Shown: one piece after another, positions 53,784 to 63,364 of the stretch
Position numbering within the stretch: the stretch's first letter is position 1
How the letters are laid out: every line of letters starts with the position of its first letter
Notes under the pieces: model-generated
What the model saw: only the letters and a program-made list of their open reading frames with translations
The model's database searches: none
Told to the model about the DNA's origin: nothing
Program-made: the position numbers and the translations under genes
Source of the DNA: Mycobacterium sp. IS-836
GTDB lineage: Bacteria > Actinomycetota > Actinomycetes > Mycobacteriales > Mycobacteriaceae
Reading direction: 5' to 3'
Assembly (NCBI RefSeq): GCF_001954275.1
Contig: NZ_MBEU01000072.1
Coordinates: 1-64,000, forward strand
Length of the DNA: 64,000 nt

Positions 53784-55310
53784 GTGACCAAGGCGGGCTG
53801 CGCGAGCACAGGGCGGCGAAAAAGCGCCCGCAGGTTATCGATTCAATACGCGATCGACCTCGCTCTGGCCTACATCATCGCCGTCGTCGATGCGTCGGCC
53901 ATCCTGATCCCGCTGCGCGGCCACACGTCCGTCGCGGCGGACGTCGACTTCGCGCAGAAGAACACCACGACGGTCGTGATGCTGGTGACGGCGGGGATCA
54001 TCGGTGTCGCGGTGGCCGGTGTGGTGAGCCTGGCGCCCTCGCTGGAGTGGTACGCCGCGGGGAAAGAACCGACGCAGGCCCAACGGGAAGCCGCAATGAA
54101 ACTCGCCGGCCGCCAGACGGTGATCCTGTTGGTGGCCTGGGGCGCCGCCGGCGCAATTCTCATGGTGCTCAATCGGGACGGCGGGGCCGCACTGCTGTTG
54201 CCGATCGCGCTCGGTGTGCTGCTGGGTGGGCCGGCCGCCGCGGGCACCGGAATGCTGTTCGCCCAGCGCACCCTGCGGCCTCTCATGGGCGCCGCCACGC
54301 GGGGTGCCGAGCCTCGTCTGTTGGTACCCGGTGTGTTCGCCCGTCTGGTTCTGATGTGGTTTATGTGCAGCGCGCTACCCATCCTCGTGATCGCGACTCT
54401 GGTCGTGCTTCGCTCGTACGGCTGGCTCATCCAGAAGTCCGCGGCGCTGGAGGTGCCCGTTCTGGTGGTGTCGCTGGCGGCGTTGCTGCTCGGGCTGCCG
54501 ACGATGATCCTTACGTCGCGATCCATTTCCGATCCTCTGTGCGAGGTTGTGGATGCGATGGCCGAGGTCGAACACGGAAACATCGACACCTATGTGGGCG
54601 CCTACGAGCGCTCCCAAATCGGGCGCCTGCAAACGGGATTCAATCGGATGGTGGCCGGCCTTGCCGAGCGGGACCGGTTGCGCGACCTATTCGGCCGCCA
54701 CGTCGGCGCCGACGTGGCCCAGCGCGCCATCGAGGAGGGCGTATCGCTGTCGGGAGACGTGGTGGAGGCGGCGGTCCTTTTCATCGACCTGGTGGGCTCC
54801 ACGCAGCTCGCGGAAAGCCGCCCGCCGCAAGATGTTGCGTCCGTGCTTAACGACTTCTTCCGGATCGTCGTCGACGCCGTCGACGAACATCATGGGCTGA
54901 TCAACAAATTCGCCGGCGACGCGGCGCTCGCGGTTTTCGGGGCGCCATTGCGGACCGATGACCCGGCTTCGGCGGCGCTGGCGACGGCGCGTGCCCTTGG
55001 CACGCAGCTGCGCCGGCTGCCCGTCGATTTCGGCATCGGCGTCTCGGCGGGCCGAGTCTTCGCCGGCAATGTCGGTGCCGAAAACCGGTATGAATACACG
55101 GTGATCGGGGACGCCGTGAACGAGGCCGCGCGGCTGGCCGATCTCGCCAAGACCGCCGACCGGCGGATCCTATGCTCGGCGGCAGCCATCGACCGGGCGG
55201 GTGAGGACGAGCGGGCGCACTGGGCCGAATGCTATTCCACGGTGCTGCGCGGACGCTCCGAAGCCACGCACGTGTGCGCGCCGGTCGCCGCGACTACTTC
55301 GAAACCTTGA
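53784..55310 (+). CDS. membrane class III adenylate cyclase with HAMP domain
   Basis: The 508-residue protein has six membrane segments over about 20-245, a HAMP linker (about 246-300, with DPLCEVVDAMAEVEHGN), and a cyclase domain from about 325 to the end. That domain has FIDLVGST (metal Asp), NKFAGDAALAVFG (Lys that selects the purine, plus metal Asp) and VIGDAVNEAARLAD with the transition-state Asn and Arg. All canonical residues are present, so it should make cAMP. It resembles the Rv1318c-Rv1320c group. It overlaps the next gene's end by 17 bases on the opposite strand. Confidence 0.9.
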   Translation: MTKAGCASTGRRKSARRLSIQYAIDLALAYIIAVVDASAILIPLRGHTSVAADVDFAQKNTTTVVMLVTAGIIGVAVAGVVSLAPSLEWYAAGKEPTQAQREAAMKLAGRQTVILLVAWGAAGAILMVLNRDGGAALLLPIALGVLLGGPAAAGTGMLFAQRTLRPLMGAATRGAEPRLLVPGVFARLVLMWFMCSALPILVIATLVVLRSYGWLIQKSAALEVPVLVVSLAALLLGLPTMILTSRSISDPLCEVVDAMAEVEHGNIDTYVGAYERSQIGRLQTGFNRMVAGLAERDRLRDLFGRHVGADVAQRAIEEGVSLSGDVVEAAVLFIDLVGSTQLAESRPPQDVASVLNDFFRIVVDAVDEHHGLINKFAGDAALAVFGAPLRTDDPASAALATARALGTQLRRLPVDFGIGVSAGRVFAGNVGAENRYEYTVIGDAVNEAARLADLAKTADRRILCSAAAIDRAGEDERAHWAECYSTVLRGRSEATHVCAPVAATTSKP

Positions 55311-56265
55311 GCGCCGAAATCACCTGGCCGAGGGTCGCCGCCGACGCCGCATCGCCAATGGGCGTGGCGCCCAAGAAGATCGTCACCGGTTTGGTGTCCA
55401 CCGCGATGACGACGACGGAGTCGCCCTTCACGTTGCGGGACGGGTCGGCGATCGTGACGTCGGCGTCCACCCGAGCCGCCTTGGTCCCGTCGACGGTGAT
55501 CGACGACGTCTTCATCGGGCCCAGGGTGGGCGACGCGTTCGAGTAGCCGGGGCCATTGGCCACGCACTGCATCAGCTTCGACGCCTGCGCGCTGACGTCC
55601 ATGCTGCTGACGAAGTTGGTGACGGCGACCTCGGCCTGCATAACCCACTGGCTGGCGCCGGGGACCTCTTGGGCGAGGCCCACCGCGCCGATGAGGTTCG
55701 GGGTCTGGTCGTCCGAGAACGGCATCCACCCGGGTGCTGCCGTGGCCGGGAACGACAGCTTGCCCGCGCTGATCGGGGCGCCGCCTGCGGGCTTGTCACC
55801 GCCGGACACGTTGGGGCCGCAGTCGGTCGCGGTTTGGCCGCCCCCGCCGGGCTGCGACGTCGGGGCGCTCGTCGTCACCGAAGGCGACGTGGCCTGGGGG
55901 GACTTGTTGCCGCCGTTTCCGTTGCCGCCGAACACGACTATCAGTGTCGCCACCAACGCGATGACGCCCAGCACGGCGAGAACGGCGACGATGATCCAAG
56001 GCGCCTTCGAGCCCGGCCCCCTCGGCGGTGGGCCCGGCGGGAACGGTCCACCCGGCCAGCCGGGCGGAATCTGCTGGCCCGGCTGCGGGTACTGCTGGGG
56101 CGGATAGGGACTGGCGTACTGGCCCGGCGGTGGGTACGGGTAGGGGCTGCCCTGCTGGTAGGGGTACGGGCCGCCCTGCGGCTGGCCGCCTTGGGGCTGG
56201 CCGCCCCAATATGGGTCCTGCCCATACGGATTCGTTCCGTAGGGACCACCGGGCGGAGCCGTCAT
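55294..56265 (-). CDS. Pro/Gly/Tyr-rich membrane protein (Rv1097c-like)
   Basis: The 323-residue protein has a low-complexity N-terminus of about 90 residues rich in Pro, Gly, Gln and Tyr (repeats such as PQGGQPQGG and PYPPQQYP), one membrane helix (about 91-111) and an external domain with cysteines near 142 and 230. Its position fits Rv1097c. Function is unknown. Thirty bases separate it from the fumarase gene upstream. Confidence 0.8.
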   Translation of the reverse strand: MTAPPGGPYGTNPYGQDPYWGGQPQGGQPQGGPYPYQQGSPYPYPPPGQYASPYPPQQYPQPGQQIPPGWPGGPFPPGPPPRGPGSKAPWIIVAVLAVLGVIALVATLIVVFGGNGNGGNKSPQATSPSVTTSAPTSQPGGGGQTATDCGPNVSGGDKPAGGAPISAGKLSFPATAAPGWMPFSDDQTPNLIGAVGLAQEVPGASQWVMQAEVAVTNFVSSMDVSAQASKLMQCVANGPGYSNASPTLGPMKTSSITVDGTKAARVDADVTIADPSRNVKGDSVVVIAVDTKPVTIFLGATPIGDAASAATLGQVISALKVSK

Positions 56266-56294
56266 CGTCCAACCACCATCCTCTAGTCCTCCGG

Positions 56295-57695
56295 CTAGGT
56301 GTCGTCCTGTACGCGGGCCATCGCCAACACGTCGAGCCGACGGTCCAGCTCTTCGATCGACAGCTTGTCGCCGATCAGGCCGCGGTCGATGACGGTCTGG
56401 CGGATGGTCTTGCGCTCCTTGAGCGCCTGCTTGGCCACCGCGGCGGCCTCCTCGTAGCCGATGGCCGAGTTCAGCGGCGTCACGATCGAGGGCGACGATT
56501 CGGCCAGCTCGCGCAAATGCTCGACGTTGGCCGACAAGCCGGTAATGCAGCGCTCCGCGAACAGCTTTGACACATTTGTCAGCAGCTTGAAGGACTCCAA
56601 GATGTTGCGGGCCATCATCGGGATGTACACGTTGAGCTCGAAGGCGCCGTTGGCGCCACCCCACGCCACCGCGGCGTCGTTGCCGATCACCTGCGCTGCC
56701 ACCTGCGTAACCGCTTCGGGCAGAACCGGATTGACCTTGCCGGGCATGATCGAGCTGCCAGGCTGCAGGTCCGGTAGCTGGATTTCGGCCAGGCCGGTCA
56801 GCGGGCCCGAACCCATCCAGCGAACGTCATTGGCGATCTTGGTCAGTGACACCGCGATGGTGCGCAGCGCACCGGACGCCTCCACCAACCCGTCGCGGGC
56901 GGCCTGCGCCTCGAAAGAGTTTGCCGCGGTGCGTAATTCGCTCAGGCCGGTCTTGTCGATCAGCGCCTCGACCACCTTGGCGCCGAAGCCGTCGGGAGCG
57001 TTGAGGCCGGTTCCCACCGCGGTACCGCCGATCGCCAGTTCACCCAGCCGGGGCAGCGTGCCGCGTACCCGCTCGATCCCTGCCTCGACCTGGCGGGCGT
57101 ATCCGCTGAATTCCTGTCCGAGCGTGACGGGTACGGCGTCCATCAGGTGGGTGCGACCGGACTTGACCACGGTGCGCCACTCGCGGGCCTTGGTCGCCAG
57201 CGCGTCGTGCAGGACCTCGAGCGCGGGGATCAGATGACGCACCGCGGCCTCGGTCGCCGCGATGTGGGTGGCGGTCGGGAAGGTGTCGTTGGACGACTGC
57301 GACATGTTGACGTCGTCGTTGGGGTGCACCGTGACGCCGTTGGCCGCGGCGATGGACGCGATCACCTCGTTGGTGTTCATGTTGGAACTGGTGCCCGAAC
57401 CGGTTTGGAACACGTCGATCGGGAACTGGTCGTCGTGGCGCCCATCGGCGATCTCGGTCGCCGCGGCGATGATCGCGTCAGCCTTTTCCGGCGCCAGCAA
57501 CCCCAGGTCCTTGTTGACTTGCGCGCAGGCGCCCTTCAGCAGACCCAACGCGCGGATCTGAGTGCGTTCCAGACCCCGGTCCGAGATCGGGAAGTTTTCC
57601 ACCGCACGCTGAGTTTGGGCGCGCCACAACGCTTTTGCGGGTACCCGGACCTCGCCCATGGTGTCGTGCTCGATGCGGTACTCGGTGTCGGCCAT
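56295..57695 (-). CDS. fumC: fumarase class II
   Basis: The 466-residue enzyme converts fumarate to malate in the TCA cycle. It carries the aspartase/fumarase signature GSSIMPGKVNP (near 313-323), SQSSNDTFP and GTAVGTGLNAP, the conserved regions of the class. The reaction is oxygen-stable because no iron-sulfur cluster is involved. It lies between glpX and Rv1097c on the same strand as in M. tuberculosis (Rv1098c). Confidence 0.94.
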   Translation of the reverse strand: MADTEYRIEHDTMGEVRVPAKALWRAQTQRAVENFPISDRGLERTQIRALGLLKGACAQVNKDLGLLAPEKADAIIAAATEIADGRHDDQFPIDVFQTGSGTSSNMNTNEVIASIAAANGVTVHPNDDVNMSQSSNDTFPTATHIAATEAAVRHLIPALEVLHDALATKAREWRTVVKSGRTHLMDAVPVTLGQEFSGYARQVEAGIERVRGTLPRLGELAIGGTAVGTGLNAPDGFGAKVVEALIDKTGLSELRTAANSFEAQAARDGLVEASGALRTIAVSLTKIANDVRWMGSGPLTGLAEIQLPDLQPGSSIMPGKVNPVLPEAVTQVAAQVIGNDAAVAWGGANGAFELNVYIPMMARNILESFKLLTNVSKLFAERCITGLSANVEHLRELAESSPSIVTPLNSAIGYEEAAAVAKQALKERKTIRQTVIDRGLIGDKLSIEELDRRLDVLAMARVQDDT

Positions 57696-57722
57696 AGATT
57701 GGCTTTCCTCGCTTTGGATTGA

Positions 57723-58778
57723 TCAGGGCAGGGGATAGGCGGCAGAGCTGTCGCCGGTGAAGTCGATCGCGGAGTATTCGTTCAGCTTCGAAAGCCGGTG
57801 GTAGGCCTCGATCAGCCGCACGGTGCCCGACTTCGAGCGCATCACGATCGACTGGGTCGTGCAGCCGCCGGGGTAATAGCGGACGGCCTTGAGCAGGTCG
57901 CCCTCGGTGACCCCGGTAGCGCAGAAGAAGACGTTCTCGCCGGACACCAGGTCCTCGGTGGTCAATATCTGGTCCAGGTCGTAGCCCGCGTCGAGCGCTT
58001 TGCGACGTTCGGGTTCGTCCTTGGGCGCAAGCTGCGCCTGAATCGCGCCGCCCATGCAGCGGATCGCGGCGGCGGCGATGATGCCCTCCGGGGTGCCGCC
58101 GATGCCGGCCAGCATGTCGGTGCCCGATTCCGGCCGGCATGCGGAGATCGCCCCGGCGACGTCGCCGTCGGTGATCAGCCGGATCCGGGCGCCGGTGTCA
58201 CGGACGTCCTTGATCAACTGGGCGTGTCGGGGGCGGTCCAGGATGCACACGGTCATGTCGCGGACCGACAACGCCTTGACCTTGGCGACCGCGCGGATGT
58301 TCTCGGCGATCGGCGCGGTGATGTCCAGCACGTGCGCTGCCTCGGGCCCCACGGCGATCTTGTTCATGTAGAACACGGCCGACGGGTCGAACATCGCCCC
58401 GCGATCGGCGACGGCGAGCACCGAAATCGCGTTGGGCATGCCCTTGCTCATCAGCGTCGTGCCGTCGACGGGGTCCACCGCGAAATCGCACTCGGGGCCG
58501 TCCCCGTTGCCGACCTCTTCGCCGTTGTAGAGCATTGGGGCCTGGTCTTTCTCGCCCTCGCCGATGACCACCACGCCACGCATCGACACCGTGTTCACCA
58601 GTTCGCGGATGGCGTCGACCGCGGCGCCGTCGCCACCCTCCTTGTCGCCGCGACCGACCCATCGCCCGGCGGCCATGGCGCCGGCTTCGGTGACCCGCAC
58701 CAATTCCATGGCCAGGTTGCGATCCGGTGCTTCGCCGCGCGGGCGTGCCTGCGACGAGCGGTCGCCCTCACGTGTCAT
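57723..58778 (-). CDS. glpX: class II fructose-1,6-bisphosphatase
   Basis: The 351-residue enzyme hydrolyses fructose 1,6-bisphosphate in gluconeogenesis, which mycobacteria need on lipid carbon. The metal- and phosphate-binding segments are GEGEKDQAPM, CDFAVDPVDGTTLMSKG (the hallmark) and GIGGTPEGI. ATG at 58778 is chosen; a start further upstream at 58838 is open but less like the family. It is co-directional with fumC, 27 bases upstream of it. Confidence 0.93.
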   Translation of the reverse strand: MTREGDRSSQARPRGEAPDRNLAMELVRVTEAGAMAAGRWVGRGDKEGGDGAAVDAIRELVNTVSMRGVVVIGEGEKDQAPMLYNGEEVGNGDGPECDFAVDPVDGTTLMSKGMPNAISVLAVADRGAMFDPSAVFYMNKIAVGPEAAHVLDITAPIAENIRAVAKVKALSVRDMTVCILDRPRHAQLIKDVRDTGARIRLITDGDVAGAISACRPESGTDMLAGIGGTPEGIIAAAAIRCMGGAIQAQLAPKDEPERRKALDAGYDLDQILTTEDLVSGENVFFCATGVTEGDLLKAVRYYPGGCTTQSIVMRSKSGTVRLIEAYHRLSKLNEYSAIDFTGDSSAAYPLP

Positions 58779-58857
58779 GGCCGTGATTCTCCCAGAAGCG
58801 GATCCGTCCTCTGGAGCTGGGCTCTGGGCGGTGATCACGGACTGGGATACTCACAGG

Positions 58858-59547
58858 ATGACCGAGGAGCCGCAGCCCAACGCCGATGTGGCCGGCGAGC
58901 AGGCCCCCGCACCGGGGCCGGTTCCCCGGCCGGCGAAACCGCGGCTGCTGCAGGACGGGCGCGACATGTTCTGGTCGCTGGCACCGCTGGTGCTGGGGTG
59001 CATCGTGCTGGCGGGCTTGGTGGGGATGTGTTCCTTCCAGCCGGGCGGGACGAACAAGGGAACGGTCCCGTCCTACGACGCGGCGACGGCATTGCGGGCG
59101 GATGCGCAGGCGCTCGGCTTCCCGATTCGGCTGCCGCAGTTGCCCGCCGGCTGGCAACCCAACTCCGGTAGCCGCGGCGGTATCCAGGGCGGGCGAACCG
59201 ACCCGTCGACGGGTCAGCGGCTGAACGCGGCGACATCGACCGTGGGATATCTGAGCCCGACCGGAATGTACTTGTCCCTGACCCAGAGCAACGCCGACGA
59301 AGACAAGCTGGTCGGCTCGATCCACTCGAGCGCGTACCCCACCGGGGCGGTCGACGTCGCCGGCACCCACTGGGTCGTGTACCAGGGCGCCGGGCAAAGC
59401 GGCGCGGACGCCGAGCCGGTGTGGACCACCCGGCTTACCGGTCCGGGCGGCGCCACGCAGGTCGCCATCACGGGTGCCGGAAGCACCGACCAGTTTCGTA
59501 CGCTGGCCGCGGCGACCCAATCCCAGCCGCCCCTGCCAACCCGATAG
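58858..59547 (+). CDS. membrane-anchored DUF4245 protein (Rv1100-like)
   Basis: The 229-residue protein has a Pro-rich cytoplasmic start, one membrane helix (about 38-58) and an external domain with GWQPNSGS and GYLSPTGMYLSL, the DUF4245 pattern. Cys48 and Cys58 lie at the membrane. Length is near that of Rv1100 (232). Divergent from glpX with 79 bases between. Function unknown. Confidence 0.8.
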   Translation: MTEEPQPNADVAGEQAPAPGPVPRPAKPRLLQDGRDMFWSLAPLVLGCIVLAGLVGMCSFQPGGTNKGTVPSYDAATALRADAQALGFPIRLPQLPAGWQPNSGSRGGIQGGRTDPSTGQRLNAATSTVGYLSPTGMYLSLTQSNADEDKLVGSIHSSAYPTGAVDVAGTHWVVYQGAGQSGADAEPVWTTRLTGPGGATQVAITGAGSTDQFRTLAAATQSQPPLPTR

Positions 59548-59558
59548 GAGGGACCCGC

Positions 59559-60356
59559 GTGACCGCACCCGAAGCCGACCTGTCCGGCTGGTCCGTTTCA
59601 CCGTTCACCGGCGGCGGCTACACCCACGACGTCTACCGCAAGGGCGCCGGACCGGGAGTGGTGCTGATTCCCGAGATACCCGGCATCCATCCCGGGGTGC
59701 TGGCCCTGGGTAACCACCTGGTGGACAACGGGTTCACCGTCGCTATGCCGTCGCTCTTCGGTGAGCCGGGCAGGGCCGCGACGGCCGGCTACACGGCCGC
59801 GACCATCGCACGCGCCTGTGTCGCAAAGGAATTCGCGGCCTTCGCGACCAACAAGCCCCGACCGGTGTCACTGTTCCTGCGCGCGCTGGCCCGTGACCTC
59901 AACGCGTCGACGCCGGGCAAGGGCGTCGGCGTGATCGGCCAGTGCTTCACCGGCGGCTTCGCGCTGGCCGCCGCGGTCGACGACAGCGTGCTGGCCCCGG
60001 TGCTTTCCCAGCCGTCCGTCCCGCTGCCGTTGGGCCGGGCGCAGCGCCGCGACACCGGGTTGAGCGAACCGGAGATGGCCACCATCGCCGATCGCTGCGC
60101 CAACGATGGCCTGTGCGCGATGGGTCTGCGGTTCAGCGAGGACAGGATCGTGCCACGGGAACGGTTCGCGGCGATCAAGGAACGCCTCGGCGACGCGTTC
60201 GAGATCATCGAGATCGACTCCCGCCCGGGCAACGAGGGCGGTTTCAGCAAGATGGCCCATTCGGTGCTGACCGACGAGGTCCGTGAGGTCGACGGCCAGC
60301 CCGCCTACGAGGCGCGCAAGCGGGTGGTCGAGTTCCTCACCGCCCGGCTCAGCTAG
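59559..60356 (+). CDS. dienelactone hydrolase family protein
   Basis: The 265-residue alpha/beta hydrolase has GVVLIPEIPG for the oxyanion region and the Cys nucleophile in GVIGQCFTGG near 127. The C-terminal His is likely the one in SKMAHSVLT. AGGAGG precedes the GTG by six bases. It follows Rv1100 by 11 bases and precedes the carboxylesterase by seven, so the three form an operon. The second member of this family in the window after 6612. Confidence 0.82.
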   Translation: MTAPEADLSGWSVSPFTGGGYTHDVYRKGAGPGVVLIPEIPGIHPGVLALGNHLVDNGFTVAMPSLFGEPGRAATAGYTAATIARACVAKEFAAFATNKPRPVSLFLRALARDLNASTPGKGVGVIGQCFTGGFALAAAVDDSVLAPVLSQPSVPLPLGRAQRRDTGLSEPEMATIADRCANDGLCAMGLRFSEDRIVPRERFAAIKERLGDAFEIIEIDSRPGNEGGFSKMAHSVLTDEVREVDGQPAYEARKRVVEFLTARLS

Positions 60357-60363
60357 GGGCCGC

Positions 60364-61911
60364 ATGGTGATCGACGAGCGTGTGGTCGAAACCACCTATG
60401 GCCCGGTTCGGGGCGCCGACGCCGGAGGCGCCAGGGCGTGGAAGGGCATCCGCTACGCCGCGCCGCCCGTCGGTGACCTGCGCTTCCGGGTGCCGGAGCC
60501 CCCGCAGCGATGGGCCGAGGTCGCCGACGCCACCTCCTACGGGCCCGCCTGCCCGCAGCCGTCGTTCCCCAACATGCCGCTGGACCTGGGGGCACCGCAA
60601 AACGAAGACTGCTTGAGCCTGAACGTCTGGGCGTCGGAAGACACCGCACCCGGCGACGGAAAACCGGTGATGGTGTGGCTGCATGGCGGGGCCTACGTCC
60701 TGGGGTCCGGCAGCCAGGCACTCTACGACGGTCGCAGGTTGGTCAGCGGCGGCGAGGTCGTCGTGGTGACGGTCAACTATCGGCTCGGGGCGCTGGGCTT
60801 CCTCGACCTTTCGTCGTTCAGTACCGCGCGGCGGCGCTTCGACTCGAACATCGGCCTGCACGACGTCCTTGCCGCGCTGCGTTGGGTACGCGACAACATC
60901 GCGGCATTCGGCGGCGATCCGCGGCGGGTCACGCTGTTCGGCGAATCCGCGGGCGCCGGGATCGTGACCACTCTGCTCGCCACCCCGGCGGCCCAGGACC
61001 TGTTCACCGCCGCCATCGCGCAAAGCTCGCCGGCCACATCGGTTTACGACCGCGACCGGGCTCGTCAGGTCGCGGTGAGCATGCTTGACAAGCTGAGAAT
61101 CGCGCCGTCGGACGTGGACCGGTTGCCCGCCGTGCCGACCTCCGCGATGCTGGCCGCATCGCAGCAGGTGTTCGACGAAGTGCCCGCGCGCAACCCGGGC
61201 ACGCTCGCATTCGTCCCGATCGTCGACGGTGATCTGCTGCACGACTACCCAGTGAAGGCGGCGCAGGAGGGCCGCTCGCACCCGGTCCCGTTGATCATCG
61301 GCACCAACAAGCATGAGGCGGCGCTGTTTCGGTTGCTGCGCTCGTCGCTGATGCCGATCACGCCGCGCGCGATCACGTCGATGTTCACCCAGATCGCCGC
61401 CGAGCAGCCCGACCTGCAGTTGCCCACTTCAGAGCAGATCGGGTCGGCGTATTCGCAATTCCGGCGGGGTAAGGCAAGGTCCTTGAGTATCGCCACCGAC
61501 GTCGGCTTCCGAATGCCGACGGTGTGGCTCGCCGAGGGGCACAGCAAGGTGGCGCCGGTGTATCTGTACCGGTTCGACTACGCGACGCCGTTGCTAAAGC
61601 TGCTGTTGGTCAGCGCCGCCCATGCCACCGAATTGCCTTACGTATGGGGCAATCTCGGGGCGCCGAAGGATCCCACCTTGAAACTCGGCGGCGCCAAGAC
61701 CGCCAGGGCGGTCTCGAAACGGGTACGTACCCGGTGGATCAACTTCGCCGCGGACGGCAAGCCCGCGGGCCCTGCCGGCGAGCCAGAGTGGACGGCATAC
61801 AGGGAAAGTGATCGCGCCTGCCTGATCATCGACAAGGTCGATACCGTTACCAGCGATCCCGATGCGTCCATCCGCGCCGCTTGGGGCAGCGAGATGGTGG
61901 GTTTCCGGTAG
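60364..61911 (+). CDS. type-B carboxylesterase (para-nitrobenzyl esterase-like), intact
   Basis: The 515-residue enzyme has the type-B carboxylesterase marks: EDCLSLNVW near 80-88, WLHGGAYVLGSG for the oxyanion hole, the nucleophile elbow FGESAGAG (Ser near 198) and DGDLLHDYPV for the later acid region. GTNKHEA and SAAHATELPYVWG carry the catalytic Glu/His region. I recall that M. tuberculosis has two adjacent fragments here (Rv1104, Rv1105) annotated as pieces of such an esterase, so this seems to be the intact form. Confidence 0.88.
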   Translation: MVIDERVVETTYGPVRGADAGGARAWKGIRYAAPPVGDLRFRVPEPPQRWAEVADATSYGPACPQPSFPNMPLDLGAPQNEDCLSLNVWASEDTAPGDGKPVMVWLHGGAYVLGSGSQALYDGRRLVSGGEVVVVTVNYRLGALGFLDLSSFSTARRRFDSNIGLHDVLAALRWVRDNIAAFGGDPRRVTLFGESAGAGIVTTLLATPAAQDLFTAAIAQSSPATSVYDRDRARQVAVSMLDKLRIAPSDVDRLPAVPTSAMLAASQQVFDEVPARNPGTLAFVPIVDGDLLHDYPVKAAQEGRSHPVPLIIGTNKHEAALFRLLRSSLMPITPRAITSMFTQIAAEQPDLQLPTSEQIGSAYSQFRRGKARSLSIATDVGFRMPTVWLAEGHSKVAPVYLYRFDYATPLLKLLLVSAAHATELPYVWGNLGAPKDPTLKLGGAKTARAVSKRVRTRWINFAADGKPAGPAGEPEWTAYRESDRACLIIDKVDTVTSDPDASIRAAWGSEMVGFR

Positions 61912-61933
61912 CGCAGCCCGCGCGGGCCGGTGC

Positions 61934-63034
61934 TTACCCCGTCGCCTTGGCGGCCAGGGCCTCGCTCTTCATCTGACGGAACAGGTCCACGTAGTAGGGC
62001 AGGCATTCCGACAGCGCCTTCTCGGTGGTGAACAGGGGCTCGTAACCCAGGTCGCGCCGCGCCTTGTCGGTGGAGAAGTAGTTGTCCAAATACAACCGCT
62101 CGACGGCCAGCGGCTCCAGCAGCGGCGCCGGCATCCCGAATCGGAAATGCATTCGCTGCCAACCGGTCATCGCCGCGCGCACCATCGGACCGTTGACCCG
62201 GATTCGCGGCCAGTTTTGGCCGCACGCCTCGACGACCGGGCGCGCGAACTCGAACATGTTGATCGGCTCGGCGTCGTTGATGAAGTACGCCTGACCGGGC
62301 GCGGTCCCGCCGGGCACCAGGTGCTGGGCGGCGAGGATGAAACCGTGAATCAGGTTGTGCACGTACGAGTTATCGAGCCGCGCCGACTTGCGGCCGATCA
62401 GCACCTTGACGTGGCCGGCGATCACGCTCTCGAACAGCTTGCGGAACATCGTCTGATCGCCGCGGCCCCAGATGCCGCTGGGCCGGATCGCACACGTCAG
62501 CATGTCGCCAATGCCGTTCTGCGACAACACGAACCGCTCGGCGACCACCTTGGTCTCGGTGTACAGGTCGTTGAACCTGCTGGTGTAGGGCAGCGTCTCG
62601 TCGCCGCCGGAGATGTTCTGGCCGCCCATCACGACACTGTTGGACGACGTGTAGACGAAGCGCTTCACCCCTGCCGACTGCCCGGCGTGCACGAGGTTCT
62701 CGGTACCGCCGACGTTGACCGCGAAGCTGCGCTGCCGGTATTCGTCGGTGACCGACGCGCCACCCATCAACTCGATGATCGCCGCGGTGTGGAACACCGT
62801 GTCGACACCGTCCACGGCCGCGGCGCACACGGCCGTGTCGGTGATGTCGCCCTGCAGCACCTCCAACTGCGGATGCGGTGGCAGCGGCGACGGGGCGCGA
62901 TCGAAGGAACGCACCTGGTACCCGCGGTCGAGCAAGGTGCTCACCAGGTTTGCGCCGACAAACCCGGAGCCGCCGGTGACCAGGACTCGGCCGAGTTCGG
63001 TGGTCAGTGATGCATCACCCATGCCGCGAAGCAT
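61934..63034 (-). CDS. 3-beta-hydroxysteroid dehydrogenase/isomerase (Rv1106c-like)
   Basis: The 366-residue extended short-chain dehydrogenase has TGGSGFVGANL (20-30) for NAD(P), the YTETKVVAERF segment with the catalytic Tyr-x-x-x-Lys, and Ser in YTSSNSVV. Rv1106c oxidises 3-beta-hydroxysteroids such as cholesterol, pregnenolone and DHEA. The closeness to the reference protein is high along the length. A possible start at a later ATG (63022) would shorten it by four residues. Confidence 0.92.
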   Translation of the reverse strand: MLRGMGDASLTTELGRVLVTGGSGFVGANLVSTLLDRGYQVRSFDRAPSPLPPHPQLEVLQGDITDTAVCAAAVDGVDTVFHTAAIIELMGGASVTDEYRQRSFAVNVGGTENLVHAGQSAGVKRFVYTSSNSVVMGGQNISGGDETLPYTSRFNDLYTETKVVAERFVLSQNGIGDMLTCAIRPSGIWGRGDQTMFRKLFESVIAGHVKVLIGRKSARLDNSYVHNLIHGFILAAQHLVPGGTAPGQAYFINDAEPINMFEFARPVVEACGQNWPRIRVNGPMVRAAMTGWQRMHFRFGMPAPLLEPLAVERLYLDNYFSTDKARRDLGYEPLFTTEKALSECLPYYVDLFRQMKSEALAAKATG

Positions 63035-63094
63035 AACTGAAACGTGTTCCAGTTTGGGAAAAATTTTGAAGCAGGTTTCGCCGAAGCGCCGCGC

Positions 63095-63364
63095 TCAGGC
63101 TTCCTCCGCCTGCCCGGCAGCGAGCGCATCCTCGACTCGCTTCCGCGCGCCAGCTAAGTGCTCCTCGCACCTTTTCGCCAGCTGTTCGCCCCGTTCCCAT
63201 AGTTTCAGCGACGAATCAAGATCCAGCCCGCCCTGCTCGAGCAGCCGCACGACTTCGATCAGCTCGTCCCGGCAAGCTTCATAGCCAAGCTGACTAATAG
63301 GCGTAATCGGTCGGGCCCCGCCGCCGTCGGTCGAGCCGTCGTCCAAGCCGTCTTCCTCAACCAT
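63095..63364 (-). CDS. xseB: exodeoxyribonuclease VII small subunit
   Basis: The 89-residue protein has the XseB helical core SQLGYEACRDELIEVV and LEQGGLDLDSSLKLWERGEQLAK, then a basic helix. XseB binds several to one XseA and together they degrade single-stranded DNA. The ATG at 63364 overlaps the end of xseA by eight bases, which couples their translation; an upstream ATG at 63379 is less likely. Confidence 0.92.
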   Translation of the reverse strand: MVEEDGLDDGSTDGGGARPITPISQLGYEACRDELIEVVRLLEQGGLDLDSSLKLWERGEQLAKRCEEHLAGARKRVEDALAAGQAEEA

